Positions 34,366 to 44,575 of a stretch of 64,000 nucleotides of DNA are shown here, piece by piece. This DNA comes from Carettochelys insculpta (taxonomy: Eukaryota > Chordata > Testudines > Carettochelyidae): the NCBI RefSeq assembly GCF_033958435.1, contig NC_134138.1, positions 30,534,598 to 30,598,597 on the forward strand, in the 5' to 3' direction. The notes under the pieces are model-generated. The model was not told the origin of the DNA. It saw nothing but the letters and a program-made list of their open reading frames with translations, and did not search any database. How positions within the stretch are numbered: the stretch's first letter is position 1; the number at the start of each line of letters is the position of its first letter. A program made the position numbers and the translations under genes.

Positions 34366-35984
34366 GAGAGAGTTGGGTCATAGAGATCTTTGCTTCAGTA
34401 TGCTGTAACTTGTCTGCCTGTTGTTGAGCAGCTTTTAGAATCCCAGGTACTGAACCTAATCAAAGATACGTCCTCTTCCATGGCACAGGGCACTTCTGCC
34501 TATCTCTAAACAAGGTGTGAATTTAATTCTTGAGTACTTTTAAAAGGCAGAGGGATACCAAGCTATACTAGTGGGAGCCGTTATGTTTCTAAATTATTAG
34601 CCTTGGTTTTCTGAGAGCTCTTGTGTGAGTGTTTACAATCTCTAGAAGATTGAGAAATTTACCGATTGTATCCCACGTTACTTGATTTCTCAAATGGCTA
34701 ACCCTTCCAGACTTGGCTTTTTTTCTGTGTATCATTTTTTTAAATGGCTGAAGTTTTTTTCCTGCTACTGATTTGGCATTTTTGTACATTGAAATACTTT
34801 TGCTCATATCACATTCTGCTCATTCCATAATATTGCCTGTGAGAGGACACTGCTTCACTTTCATCCCAAATACCATGTGTTGGCCAATCCAGTTTTCGTT
34901 CATGTTACAATACCGTGGACAAGAACCCTGTCCACATAATCTTTCAGTTCTTGATCTAGTCTTCTGTATCTTTCAGGAGCTATTGAAAAGTTAACAAGAA
35001 CAGTAAGATGTTAGCCTTGACTAGAGACACTCTCTATATAGGTTTATATTGATAAGAGTAGACATCAGTAGGTGTGTTGTACAGCTCTGAGGTAAAATAG
35101 GATGCCATGAAATAGACACTAAATAGTTTGGAAATTAGACAAAGACAGACAGATTATAAGTTACTTTGTGGACAATTTATAAGGTCATTTTTGCTGGAGA
35201 GGAACCATGATATCTTCTGGTATATAGCCAGTAGAATATGTAGTACCAGTATTTCAGATGTTTCTTATCGGTTACAGGCACAAAGCCCTTTCATTAATTG
35301 ATGTTGAACTTCAGCTGAATAACCGACAGAGAAATTTTTAACCTTCTTAGTCACTTTTGCTTTAACATTTATTTTATGCATGTATTGTATATTTTACTTT
35401 TGAAAAAAATGTCAGAAGGAGTTCTGTGCTGCTAAGTGTCTTCTAAGAGCCCAATAAGAAGTGAAAGCATTGGTAATGTGCTAGACAGTATTGACCTCAA
35501 CTGGTCCGGCAAATTCACTTCTCCAGAACCGGTCAGGTCATGATGGTGCCGGGCAACCTTCACCCTTATTCTGTTAGTCACTCTCAGCACATGTGTTACT
35601 TGGCAATGCTGGAGCGCAAGGAAGCCACTATCAGTACTGATGCTGTGCTTGCCAGTGGGTGTTGTTATAGCCAGTCTATTGGAAACAATATAAGACACTA
35701 CAGAGGAGCAAGCCAGAAAGATAGTGAAGAAATAAGTGCCTTCATTTGACTAATTTTAATATGCATAGTCAAACTCGGACCCACTGTGGATTATAGGATG
35801 GTTTGTATTAGACCAGTGTTTTCCAAACTGTGACTATGAAGGGTTCATGAAGTGCTACAGAGCATACTGAGAAAAAAAATCCATAATGGTGGAGAAGTGT
35901 TTGCATGCCAGATCGGAACCACAATCATTGTAGTCCTTGTATTGGCAATAACATCTCTGTTAGTTCTTACCCAGTCAGTCTCTG
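34366..35984. other. No gene seen
   Basis: No recognisable exon. A moderately GC-rich patch (35490-35600) with TCCGGCAAATTC and GTGCCGGGCAAC is probably a repeat fragment that I cannot name; CCAGTGTTTTCCAAACTGTG near 35814 may be a hAT-like end. Confidence 0.4.
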
Positions 35985-35987
35985 TGG

Positions 35988-36040
35988 CATAGAATCATAG
36001 AATACTAGAACTGGAAGGGACCTCAAGAGGTCATCAAGCA
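35988..36040 (-). repeat. CR1 3'-end fragment abutting DIRS copy 2
   Basis: CATAGAATCATAGAATACTA and GAACTGGAAGGGACCTCAAG are the reverse complement of the CR1 3' end. The fragment stops at the DIRS left boundary and I do not see it resume after 42149. Confidence 0.75.
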
Positions 36041-36043
36041 CAG

Positions 36044-36210
36044 TTCTTCTTCGAGTGTCCCCGTGGGTGCTCCACAATAGGTGACGGGCTTGCCCGGCGC
36101 CGCAGATCGGATCTTCCAAGCAGTTTCTGCCGGACCGTGCATGCGCCGGCGCGCGCCGCTCCCTTGCGCGCTCCTGGCCATGTGCGCGATCCGGTCCCCG
36201 CCAGTTCCTC
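36044..36210. repeat. DIRS left inverted terminal repeat, copy 2
   Basis: TTCTTCTTCGAGTGTCCCCG at the outer edge, then GTGCTCCACAATAGGTGACG, a GC-rich block (GCGCGCCGCTCCCTTGCGCG) and CCGCCAGTTCCTC. It is complementary to 41952-42116. It probably contains promoter signals, but none can be pointed to by eye. Confidence 0.85.
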
Positions 36211-36531
36211 TTAACCGCCGTCGGCTGCAGACGGAATCCGACTAGGCTAAGGCCAAATAGCGTATTCAACGACTTTATCTGTTTTTCTTTAAAGTTTTTT
36301 CAGGTACTTAGGCTACTACAAGTTAGCCGGTTGTTATTTTGTAAAAAAAAAAAAAACCAAAACAACAACAAACAAGCAACGAGAGGGACAGCTCAGTCCA
36401 GTCCCAGTAACAAGCGCCGGAGGCCAGGAGCTAGGGCCATCAGCCCTCCTGCTGAGGCAGGCCATCGGACGGGGAAAACGGCACAAAAAAGGTGCTAAGT
36501 ACCCACTTAAAAACTCAAAGACTCACCAACA

Positions 36532-38772
36532 ATGTCCTCTTCAGGCTTTAAAACATGTGAGTCCTGCCGAGAGGCGATGCCAGTGTCCGATGGGCACAGT
36601 CTATGCATAAGGTGCCTGGGGGAGTCCCATGTGGCACAGAAATGAGCCTTCTGTGCTAAATTAACGACCAGAGCACGGAGAGACAGGGAGATGCGGATTA
36701 AAATGCTGCTTCTTGATAAGGCTCTCCAGCCAGACGTGCCGGAGCGGCCGCAGCAGGAGGGACCCTCCAGGGCCCTTAAAAGGAAAGCTGCCTCCCTCAC
36801 TCCATCAGCGCAAAAACGGAGGAAAGTTTCTCCAGCCCGATTCCTGCCGGCAGCAACAGTGAGCGGGACGGGAGGAGCAAGCAGCCCCCAGCCGCAGCAA
36901 CAGCTGATCGGCGGCGGCACGGAGAGCCACGTGGAAGCGGCTCAGCCTCCGACAATCAGCCAGCCGCCCCGCACCGCAGGCAGGGCGGCGGCTAAGCAAG
37001 CGCCGGTACCGGCGGCACCGCAGACAGCGGCACCGACCCCCAGGGAACCGGCGGTGCAGAGCGCGCAGGCACGTAGCCTGCAGGCGCAGAAGGACACCGT
37101 ACGTGCGGCACCGCCTTCAAGCGTGCCTAGCACGGTGCCGACGGGGCCGGGATCCCCCGCGCGTCAGGGGGCGGAGTTACCTCCTCCAGGGAGGGGGAAG
37201 GCTGCACACAAGAGGAGGCATTGCAGCCCCTCTCCGGACAGGGCTGTGGAGCTGCTTTCTCACAGCCCTCCGCTCATGTTGCAGACTCCAACCAGAAGGC
37301 AGGGGTCCCCCCTAGCCTACCCGGAGCCCCCTTCTCCATTTTTACAACCAGCCTCACCATGGCTGGCACCACCTTCACCCTTCCTGGGATTTGAACCGCT
37401 GGACTATTATGCGAAATCGCTCTCTCCAGTGTCTCGACGATCTCCCTCCCCCAGACGCAGAGGGTACGCACCAAGGGAATGGTCAAGGTCACCTTCCCAG
37501 GAACAGTGCCTCTACTGCCATGGTCGCCCCTACCACGCGGGGCATGGACACCATCGGCAATCTACTAGGGAAAGATCCACACACACTACCTCGTACCCCC
37601 GAGGGCAATTGCGATCGGGGACAGAGACTCAAGCATCTCAGGGGGGACTGGTCATGGAACCCCGAGATTTTCCCTCGCAAACCTCCAGCGAGAGGGTGTA
37701 CCATCACCAGCAGGAACCGGAAGGGTCCAGAGAGACGTACCCCAGCGGTTCCTCGCTCTCCTCCCCGGACGAGGCCACGGCCCTGGGGGACGTCCATCCT
37801 ACGGATGATCTCAAACAGTTTCAGGAGCTGTTTAAGAGGGTGGCCTTCACGTAAGGCATCCAGACAGCAGAGGTGCAAGAGAAACACCATAAGCTCTTCA
37901 AAAATTTGAGACCTCCGGCCTCCTCCAGAGTAGCAATACCGCTTGATGAAGCGATCTTAGAGTCCGCCACTACGATATGGCAGACCCCTGCAACTATTCC
38001 GCCTGTCCAAAAGAGAGCGGATAAGAAATACTTCGTGCCGGCGAAGGGCATGGAGTTCCTGTTTAGCCACCCACAGCCAAACTCCTTGGTGGTGGAGTCC
38101 TCGCAACAAAGATCAAAAACATCTCAATTTAAAACAGGGGGAACGGACAAAGATGCCAAGAAGCTAGAGCTGTTCGGCAGAAAGGTCTACTCCTCCTCCA
38201 CTTTAACGTTGCGAATGGCAAATTACGCAGTGCACTTGGCAAACCATAATTTTGACAACTATTCCAGGTTAACCTCCCTCATGGACTCGCTTCCAGAGGA
38301 CAAAAAGCCGGTCCTCAAGGCCATAGTGCAAGAAGGCTACGCGGCTGCGAGGATGGGAGTTCAGATTGCTTTGGACGTTGCGGACACAGCAGCACGTTCC
38401 ACAGCAACTGCAGTGGTGATGCGACTGGAGTCCTGGCTCCAGACCTCGGGTATACCGAGAGATCTGCAGGCGAAGATAGTTGACCTTCCCTTCGACTCGC
38501 AGAAGCTGTTTGCTGAATCAACTGACTCGGTCCTTCATTCCAGTAAAGATTCAAGAGCCACACTCAGGACCCTGGGGATTTACACCCCTCCATACGCAAA
38601 GAAAAGGTACTACCCTCAGCAAAGGCGGTACCAGTACCAGCAACAGCGCCCCCAGTATCACAGGGGTTACGAGCAAGGGCAACATCAACAGCACCAGCAG
38701 TACAGAACTCCCAGGCGACGCTCACAACAGAGCCGTGCGTCCTCGGGGCGGGGCCAAAGGCCACAAGTTTGA
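36532..38772 (+). pseudogene. DIRS gag-like ORF1 with two in-frame stops
   Basis: One continuous frame of 746 codons from ATG 36532 to TGA 38770, interrupted by TGA at 36643 (a Cys codon in copy 1) and TAA at 37852 (a Gln codon in copy 1). The head has paired cysteines (CESC, CIRCLGESH) and is probably zinc-binding. The centre is low-complexity, Pro/Ala/Ser/Arg-rich, with SRRSPSPRRRGYAPREWSRS. The C-terminal half is well conserved with copy 1 (TDDLKQFQELFKRVAF, DAKKLELFGRKVYSSSTLTL) and ends in a Gln/Tyr-rich tail (QQRRYQYQQQRPQYHRGYEQ). Presumed structural protein; the role is inferred from position. Confidence 0.8.
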
Positions 38773-40714
38773 CATACAGATCCAGGGCTGCGCCATCACT
38801 ACCATCACACACGGTCATCTGAAGCGGCTATTCCACCATCGCCTCCGACCATTCTACGACCAGTGGCACAGAATCACCACAGACAAATGGGTGCTGGAGA
38901 TCATAGCCACGGGGTACGCCATCCCCTTCCAGTCGCTCCCACCGTCACGACCTCCACCCAAGACCCACCTCCAGGAGGCCTCCCAGGTAGTGAGGCTCAG
39001 GCAGGAGGTGGACCATCTCATGCTCATAGGGGCGGTGGAAAGAGTGCCAGAGCAACTGCACGGGAAAGGGTTCTACTCCAGGTATTTCCTCACGGAGAAA
39101 AAGACAGGAGGCTGGAGGCCCATCTTAGACCTTCGCGGCCTCAACAGGTACCTGCGCAAGCAACGTTTTCGGATGACCACGATCGCCTCCATCCTTACAG
39201 CACTGGACGATGGAGACTGGTTCGCAGCCTTCGATTTACAAGACGCGTACTTCCACATAACCATCCATCCGGCTCACCGGCGATTCCTCCGGTTCATGGT
39301 AGGCAACGAACACTTCCAATACAAGGTCCTACCGTTTGGCCTCTCCTCGGCCCCCAGAGTTTTCACCAAGACCTTGGCAGTGGTGTCAGCCTACCTGCAC
39401 AGACAGGGGGTATTTATTTTCCCGTATCTGGACAACTGCCTGCTCAAAGGGGCCTCGAAAGGGGAGGTTCTGCGCATGATACGCGTCACAGCAAACACGT
39501 TCTCCTCACTTGGCCTGGTTATCAATCTGGCAAAATCACAAATAGACCCCACACAGGACATAGAGTTCATAGGGGCTCGCATAAACTCGGTTACAGTGAG
39601 AGTATACCTACCAGAAGCTCGCTTTCGAGCCATCGGTTCCCTCGTGCAAGTCATCACCTTCAGCCCTACGGTGCCGGTCTTGACGTGCTTGCAGCTGCTG
39701 GGCCACATGGCAGCGGCGACGTTTGTAGTGCAGAACGCCAGGTTACACATGCGCAGCATGCAGCACTGGCTGGCGAGGGTATACAAACCGGCAGTACACA
39801 CCATTCACAGGGTGGTGTCGCCCACAGCCGGGGTGCGCAAATCCCTGCAATGGTGGGTAAACCCCAGGAACTTGCTAACAGGGGTACCCTTCCACCAGCC
39901 GCAAATATCGGTTTTTCTCACTACAGATGCCTCCCTCATAGGGTGGGGAGCGCACATGGGCGAAGAGGTGACTCAAGGACTGTGGTCACCCACGGAACAG
40001 TCACTACACATCAATGTACTGGAGCTCAGAGCAGTGTTCAACGCCTGCAAACACTTTCGAGACCACATACAAGGCAAAGTCGTCGGGATCAGTACAGACA
40101 ATACCTCCACCATGTTTTATATAAACAGGCAAGGAGGAGCTCGATCCCGTGCCTTATGCGCGGAAGCAATCCGCTTATGGGACTGGTGCATCGCCCACGA
40201 TATAATCTTGAAAGCCTCATACTTGCTGGGTGCACACAACGTGAAGGCAGACCAGCTGAGCAGACGTTTTGCGCTCACACACGAGTGGCAGATCCGTCCC
40301 GATCTGCTACGGCCGATTTTCCACGCATGGGGTTTTCCCCAAATAGATCTGTTTGCCACTCAGCACAACAAGCAGTGCCCACGATTCTGCTCCAGGGCAG
40401 GACTGGGATGGGGGTCCCTGGGGGACGCATTCGCGATCCCGTGGGGGGGCCCCCTGCTTTATGCGTTTCCTCCCACAGTGCTGATCCACAAAGTTTTGCA
40501 AAAAGCCAGGAGGGAAAGGGCCCGGCTGATCCTGATAGTCCCAACGTGGGATCACCAACAATGGTTCCCCCTACTCCTGCGCATGTCGGACCGTCCACCG
40601 ATGCCTCTTCCGGTGGCGCCGGATCTGCTCATGCAAGCCCAGGGGTCCATAGTGCATCCGCACCCCCAAAGCCTGCAACTGCAAGCGTGGTTAATCCATG
40701 GCTCAGCTCCCTAG
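38480..40714 (+). CDS. DIRS reverse transcriptase / RNase H / methyltransferase-like polyprotein
   Basis: A 744-codon open frame overlapping the end of gag by about 290 bp in another frame; the true start is unclear. RT: KGFYSRYFLTEKKTGGWRPI, ILDLRGLNRYLRKQRF, FAAFDLQDAYFHITI, VLPFGLSSAPRVFTK, PYLDNCLL, LGLVINLAKSQ. RNase H: FLTTDASLIGWGAHM, HINVLELRAVFNAC, GISTDNTSTMFYINRQGG, YLLGAHNVKADQLSR. The last part (FPQIDLFATQHNKQCPRFCS, LGDAFAIPWGGPLLYAFPP) is the region that DIRS literature relates to adenine methyltransferases. The catalytic YxDD reads YLDN (GAC AAC at 39431-39436), so RT is probably inactive in this copy unless the family tolerates it. Confidence 0.9.
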   Translation: MTFPSTRRSCLLNQLTRSFIPVKIQEPHSGPWGFTPLHTQRKGTTLSKGGTSTSNSAPSITGVTSKGNINSTSSTELPGDAHNRAVRPRGGAKGHKFDIQIQGCAITTITHGHLKRLFHHRLRPFYDQWHRITTDKWVLEIIATGYAIPFQSLPPSRPPPKTHLQEASQVVRLRQEVDHLMLIGAVERVPEQLHGKGFYSRYFLTEKKTGGWRPILDLRGLNRYLRKQRFRMTTIASILTALDDGDWFAAFDLQDAYFHITIHPAHRRFLRFMVGNEHFQYKVLPFGLSSAPRVFTKTLAVVSAYLHRQGVFIFPYLDNCLLKGASKGEVLRMIRVTANTFSSLGLVINLAKSQIDPTQDIEFIGARINSVTVRVYLPEARFRAIGSLVQVITFSPTVPVLTCLQLLGHMAAATFVVQNARLHMRSMQHWLARVYKPAVHTIHRVVSPTAGVRKSLQWWVNPRNLLTGVPFHQPQISVFLTTDASLIGWGAHMGEEVTQGLWSPTEQSLHINVLELRAVFNACKHFRDHIQGKVVGISTDNTSTMFYINRQGGARSRALCAEAIRLWDWCIAHDIILKASYLLGAHNVKADQLSRRFALTHEWQIRPDLLRPIFHAWGFPQIDLFATQHNKQCPRFCSRAGLGWGSLGDAFAIPWGGPLLYAFPPTVLIHKVLQKARRERARLILIVPTWDHQQWFPLLLRMSDRPPMPLPVAPDLLMQAQGSIVHPHPQSLQLQAWLIHGSAP

Positions 40715-41742
40715 AGAGCACATGCACAGTGGGAGTACAGCAAGTCCTAGAAAGTAGCAGGAGGACTTCCACTAGGAAGACCTACAAACAAAAATGGACT
40801 CGCTTCACGGCTTGGTGTTCTACCAAACAGCTGGCCCCCCTTTCGGTGCCTATACCTACAATTGTAGAGTACTTACTGGACCTCAAGAGAGGAGGACTCT
40901 CGCTATCCTCGTTAAAGGTCCACCTTGCCGCCATCTCGGCGTTTAGATATGAGGAGGAAGGGCACACGGTGTTCGCCCACCCTATGGTTACCAGGTTCCT
41001 CAAAGGGTTGGTAAACCTCTACCCCCCTCGGAAACTGATTCCACCTTCGTGGAACTTGGACCTGGTGCTTACCACGCTGATGGGACCACTGTTCGAGCCC
41101 TTGGCCACGGTTCCCCTCCGCCTCCTTACAATAAAGACGACCTTTCTTCTTGCAATTACGTCAGCTCGTAGGGTGAGCGAGCTCGCGGCAGTCATGGCAA
41201 CGCCACCCTGCACTGTTTTTTCCAAGGAGGCGGTAACCATACGGCTGCATCCAGCCTTTGTTCCCAAAGTTTCTTCCGAGTTTCACATCAACGAACCTAT
41301 TGTTCTACCCTCGTTTTATCCAAAGCCTCATAACTCCAACGAAGAGGCGCGCCTACACCTCCTGGACGTGAGGAGGGCGCTAGCCTTCTACGTAGACAGG
41401 ACCAAGTCCTTCCGGAAAACGGATAGACTCCTAGTCTCCCTCGCTCCCAAATCGAAAGGAGAGGGTCTCTCCTCACAGAGAATCTTGAAGCACATTGTAT
41501 CCTGCATAAAAATGTGCTACGAGCTCAAAAAGACTCCTTTATCGGCCACTCCCAGGGCTCATTCCACCAGGGCGGTGGCGGCATCAACAGCCTTTTTCAA
41601 TGGCGTTGCATTAAAAGACATTTGCAGAGCGGCGACCTGGTCATCCTACGACACCTTCGCCAAACATTACGCCCTTCACAGGGTATTCCAAGAGGATACC
41701 CGTCTCTCTGCAGCGGTCCTCTCGGGGACAAGCTGCACATAA
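38863..41742 (+). CDS. DIRS tyrosine recombinase
   Basis: The frame is open for 959 codons, but only the part from about 40.69 kb is recombinase; upstream it lies under the RT frame and may be open by chance. N-terminal SAM-like domain: RRTSTRKTYKQKWTRFTAWC, YLLDLKRGGLSLSSLKVHLA. Catalytic domain: Arg in SARRVSEL (41170), His-x-x-Arg in AHSTRAVAAS (His 41560, Arg 41569) and nucleophile Tyr in FAKHYAL (41668-41670), all present. It ends SGTSCT and TAA. It would insert the circular DNA copy into the host chromosome. No stop or frameshift, so it is the best-preserved enzyme frame in the window. Confidence 0.92.
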   Translation: MAQNHHRQMGAGDHSHGVRHPLPVAPTVTTSTQDPPPGGLPGSEAQAGGGPSHAHRGGGKSARATARERVLLQVFPHGEKDRRLEAHLRPSRPQQVPAQATFSDDHDRLHPYSTGRWRLVRSLRFTRRVLPHNHPSGSPAIPPVHGRQRTLPIQGPTVWPLLGPQSFHQDLGSGVSLPAQTGGIYFPVSGQLPAQRGLERGGSAHDTRHSKHVLLTWPGYQSGKITNRPHTGHRVHRGSHKLGYSESIPTRSSLSSHRFPRASHHLQPYGAGLDVLAAAGPHGSGDVCSAERQVTHAQHAALAGEGIQTGSTHHSQGGVAHSRGAQIPAMVGKPQELANRGTLPPAANIGFSHYRCLPHRVGSAHGRRGDSRTVVTHGTVTTHQCTGAQSSVQRLQTLSRPHTRQSRRDQYRQYLHHVLYKQARRSSIPCLMRGSNPLMGLVHRPRYNLESLILAGCTQREGRPAEQTFCAHTRVADPSRSATADFPRMGFSPNRSVCHSAQQAVPTILLQGRTGMGVPGGRIRDPVGGPPALCVSSHSADPQSFAKSQEGKGPADPDSPNVGSPTMVPPTPAHVGPSTDASSGGAGSAHASPGVHSASAPPKPATASVVNPWLSSLESTCTVGVQQVLESSRRTSTRKTYKQKWTRFTAWCSTKQLAPLSVPIPTIVEYLLDLKRGGLSLSSLKVHLAAISAFRYEEEGHTVFAHPMVTRFLKGLVNLYPPRKLIPPSWNLDLVLTTLMGPLFEPLATVPLRLLTIKTTFLLAITSARRVSELAAVMATPPCTVFSKEAVTIRLHPAFVPKVSSEFHINEPIVLPSFYPKPHNSNEEARLHLLDVRRALAFYVDRTKSFRKTDRLLVSLAPKSKGEGLSSQRILKHIVSCIKMCYELKKTPLSATPRAHSTRAVAASTAFFNGVALKDICRAATWSSYDTFAKHYALHRVFQEDTRLSAAVLSGTSCT

Positions 41743-41781
41743 TACAATTACCCACCTCCTATCTTGGGTTACTGCTGGGTA

Positions 41782-41883
41782 GTCACCTATTGTGGAGCAC
41801 CCACGGGGACACTCGAAGAAGAAAGAGAAGTTACTCACCGTAGTAACGGTGGTTCTTCGAGATGTGTCCCCGTGGGTGCTCCA
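41782..41883. repeat. DIRS internal complementary region, copy 2
   Basis: 41782-41823 (GTCACCTATTGTGGAGCACC to CGAAGAAGAA) is the reverse complement of 36044-36085. 41822-41883 (AGAGAAGTTACTCACCGTAG to GGGTGCTCCAC) is the reverse complement of the right end 42088-42149. The two are directly joined, giving the complement of the circle junction, the classic DIRS arrangement. It also forms a long foldback with the right terminal repeat. Confidence 0.9.
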
Positions 41884-41951
41884 CTACCCGCCCATCCTCC
41901 CCGCTTCGGATCTCTGTTAGTGTTTTGCAGGGGCACCCGAGGCGGTTGGTC

Positions 41952-42149
41952 GAGGAACTGGCGGGGACCGGATCGCACACATGGCCAGGAGCGCGCAAGG
42001 GAGCGGCGCGCGCCGGCGCATGCGTGGTCCGGCAGAAACTGCTTGGAAGATCCGATCTGCGGCGCCGGGCAAGCCCGTCACCTATTGTGGAGCACCCACG
42101 GGGACACATCTCGAAGAACCACCATTACTACGGTGAGTAACTTCTCTTT
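41952..42149. repeat. DIRS right inverted terminal repeat, copy 2
   Basis: GAGGAACTGGCGGGGACCGG starts the reverse complement of the left repeat; the match continues to CTCGAAGAAC at about 42117. The last about 30 bases (ACGGTGAGTAACTTCTCTTT) are specific to the right end and are the part copied in the internal complementary region. Confidence 0.88.
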
Positions 42150-43629
42150 TTGCTTCATGGTTTGATGCACCTTAGGAAGAATTGTGAGCCTATTTACCTC
42201 CTAATTGGAGATAGAAATCCTACATTAAGGGAACCTCTAAAGATTAGGGATTTACCCATGTTAAACAAGCTGTAGTGGTTTAAAATTGTCAGCTCGTCTT
42301 ATTTAAACTCATGCAGATTCCAAATGTAGGTGCACTTACATCATGTTAAGTCTTGATTGACTCAGGTCAGTTCATGTGAATGAAGCTATAACAATTTAAA
42401 TAGCAATTAATGATTTTAAGTGCAGTTAATTATATATTTGCTTTTGAAGGGAAGAAGCCTGGAGCATTTATTCCCAAATGAGGAAGAAGAGAGCACAGGA
42501 AACTTTGGTGGTAGCTCCTGGTTTTCTCAGTACTCCTTGTTTCTGTCTCTGATCATTTTTTTGAGGTGTGTCTGTTCAGGAGTATTGCTAAACAGACCAG
42601 TTAAGAAAGCAGCCATAATCAGCACAGAAAAATGCCTTTTGCCATTGAGCACGGATAATGTGATTGCTGATGTACAAAACATGGTGGGAGAAGGGTTCCC
42701 TGCCTCCATGAATCAACAATACAGATGAAGACACAGATTCATAATTGCCTTACAGGTGAATAGGCACTTAGTCCAAGGACCTTTATTCTCTGACAATGGC
42801 CAGTGCTACATGTTTCAGAGGAAGAGACAAGAAGCAGACAATTAACCAATAAACTGCTTTTATGTAAAGTTTCTTCCTAACTCATTAGTTGTTTGATTCT
42901 GTCGCCCACCCCCACCCCCCAGTCTCGCTTAGCCTCAGGAATATATTACATGTTTTTTTAGTCTTGTGTATTCCAACAGCCAATATTTTCTTTATCCGCA
43001 TGAATGGATTGTGGTTCCTGTTAGTTTACCTGGTTTCAATACTCTTCTGCTATGAATTCCACAGATTAACTATATTTTGAAAAACCTTTTTGTCGTTTGT
43101 TGTTTAATTTTGTTCTGGTATTGAGAGAGGATAAATATAAAAGTCTGATTTATCTCTCTCTTACACACGTTTGCTGAAGTTTGTTGTTCCACTTCTGATT
43201 TGTTTTTATTCTAAACTAAATTCAATCCTTTAAACTGAATTTTTCAAATGCAAGTTTTTTTCATGTGTCTGTCTTTGAGTTTTGGACTGCTTCTTAACCA
43301 TATCTTCACAGATAGCAGTACTGAAGTCTGAGAAAGTTCCAGTGATGTTTTCATTCTCTCTCTCTCACACACATAGACCCCTCCATCTAGGCATAATAAT
43401 CTGTTTATTAAATCACTTTTTAATACTTCCTAACAAGTTTGCTTTTTATGATTGTCACTGCAGATTGAGCAGATGTTTCCGCCGACTTCCACAATGATGG
43501 CCATATCAACCTCCTGAGTGGTTACAATCAATTTAGACCTTAGTAATGTGTGAAAGTTATCCAAATTACTCTTTGTAAACCGTAAATTTGTCAACAGTTA
43601 ATCTAGTGTGAGTTCCACTCACCTTGTTT
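42150..43629. other. No gene seen
   Basis: AT-rich. A 102-codon frame at 42420-42728 and two shorter ones have no recognisable domain. A short CT/CA tract is present at 43357-43373. Confidence 0.45.
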
Positions 43630-44575
43630 TATGTCCATCTGAATTTCATTAGTCATTTTAAGTTCTTATATTTTGTGTTGTCTGCAAATTTTGCTACTCC
43701 ACTTTTCTCCCATGCGTTCTGAACAGTTTGTATGGTAAAGATGCTGAGAACCACTGAATCAAACTGTAGATCCTGTATATGATGGAAATTACTTTATGCT
43801 GGGGGTGCAGTAGCACTGCTAGTATCCCTAGTTCCAGACCTATGTGTTTACCTCCTTTTTTCTATCTCCTTTATATATTTAGCTCTCATAACGCTTTTTA
43901 TCTGTAGGTCTCAGTGCTTTACAAAACAAACAACAAAAAAAAACTTTTTTGATTAAGGATTTTCTTCCTATGTTTGGAAGGTACCTAATACAGGGGTCAA
44001 CATCCTTTCTGACACAGTGTCAAAATTTGACCTTTTGACCTCTGTGTACAGTGGTAGTGCCGATGATGCTTTTTAAAGTCACTAATAGTTCTACTAACAG
44101 CTTCATTAATAAATAAATTGGGATGCAGAGCTTTACCGTTTAGGTGGTCATTGGTACCATTAACTGTTTTTTTGTTAACCCACAGGCAGTATAGCTTTGA
44201 GCAAGATCCCAGCTGCATGTAGGGGTGAGCTCCCCACCTCACATGCCAGTGAAAATCCTCTTGCATGCCATTCTTGGCATCCATGCCTGGGGGTTGCCAA
44301 CCCTGATCTAGTATGTTGTAGTTACAGTGATATAAATTTATTGGACCCTGTTCTGTTACAGAACCTCGGGGCACCTAGTTAGTAACCTTTAGCAATTCTG
44401 ATATTTGACCACTTGTGCCCACTGCATTTTAATCTGAGGATATATTACTTGTCAGTTCACGACTACTTAGTTTCCATAATAGACTCTTGTTCAGATGTTT
44501 GTTAAAGACTTTGCATGCTCAAATGGTCAACTCTTTCTCTTCTGTCTGTTGTTACACTGGCATATTTGAAGGCTG
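43630..44575 (-). repeat. L3/CR1-type LINE fragments split by a hAT MITE
   Basis: GTTGTCTGCAAATTTTGCTA (43677 on) and, after the MITE at 43991-44305, CCTCGGGGCACCTAGTTAGTAACC with GTTAAAGACTTTGCATGC read like the reverse complement of L3/CR1 RT-coding sequence, in the order usually seen. The match is by phrase recognition and the copy is strongly diverged. Confidence 0.45.
43991..44305. mobile_element. Non-autonomous hAT MITE, 315 bp
   Basis: The left end CAGGGGTCAACATCC and the right end GGGGGTTGCCAACCCTG are imperfect inverted repeats. Flanking octamers ACCTAATA (43983-43990) and ATCTAGTA (44306-44313) agree at 6 of 8 positions. No transposase frame. Confidence 0.65.

Larger units (their letters stand above)
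36044..42149 (+). mobile_element. DIRS-type retrotransposon, near full-length copy 2
   Basis: About 6.1 kb with all hallmark parts: left inverted repeat (36044-36210), gag-like ORF1, an RT/RNase H/methyltransferase-like ORF, a tyrosine recombinase, an internal complementary region (41782-41883) and a right inverted repeat (41952-42149). DIRS elements reverse-transcribe their RNA and insert a circular DNA by site-specific-type recombination, so no target duplication is expected, and none is seen. The copy has two stop codons in gag and a changed RT catalytic motif, but the RT and recombinase frames are open throughout, suggesting a fairly recent insertion. Confidence 0.92.
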
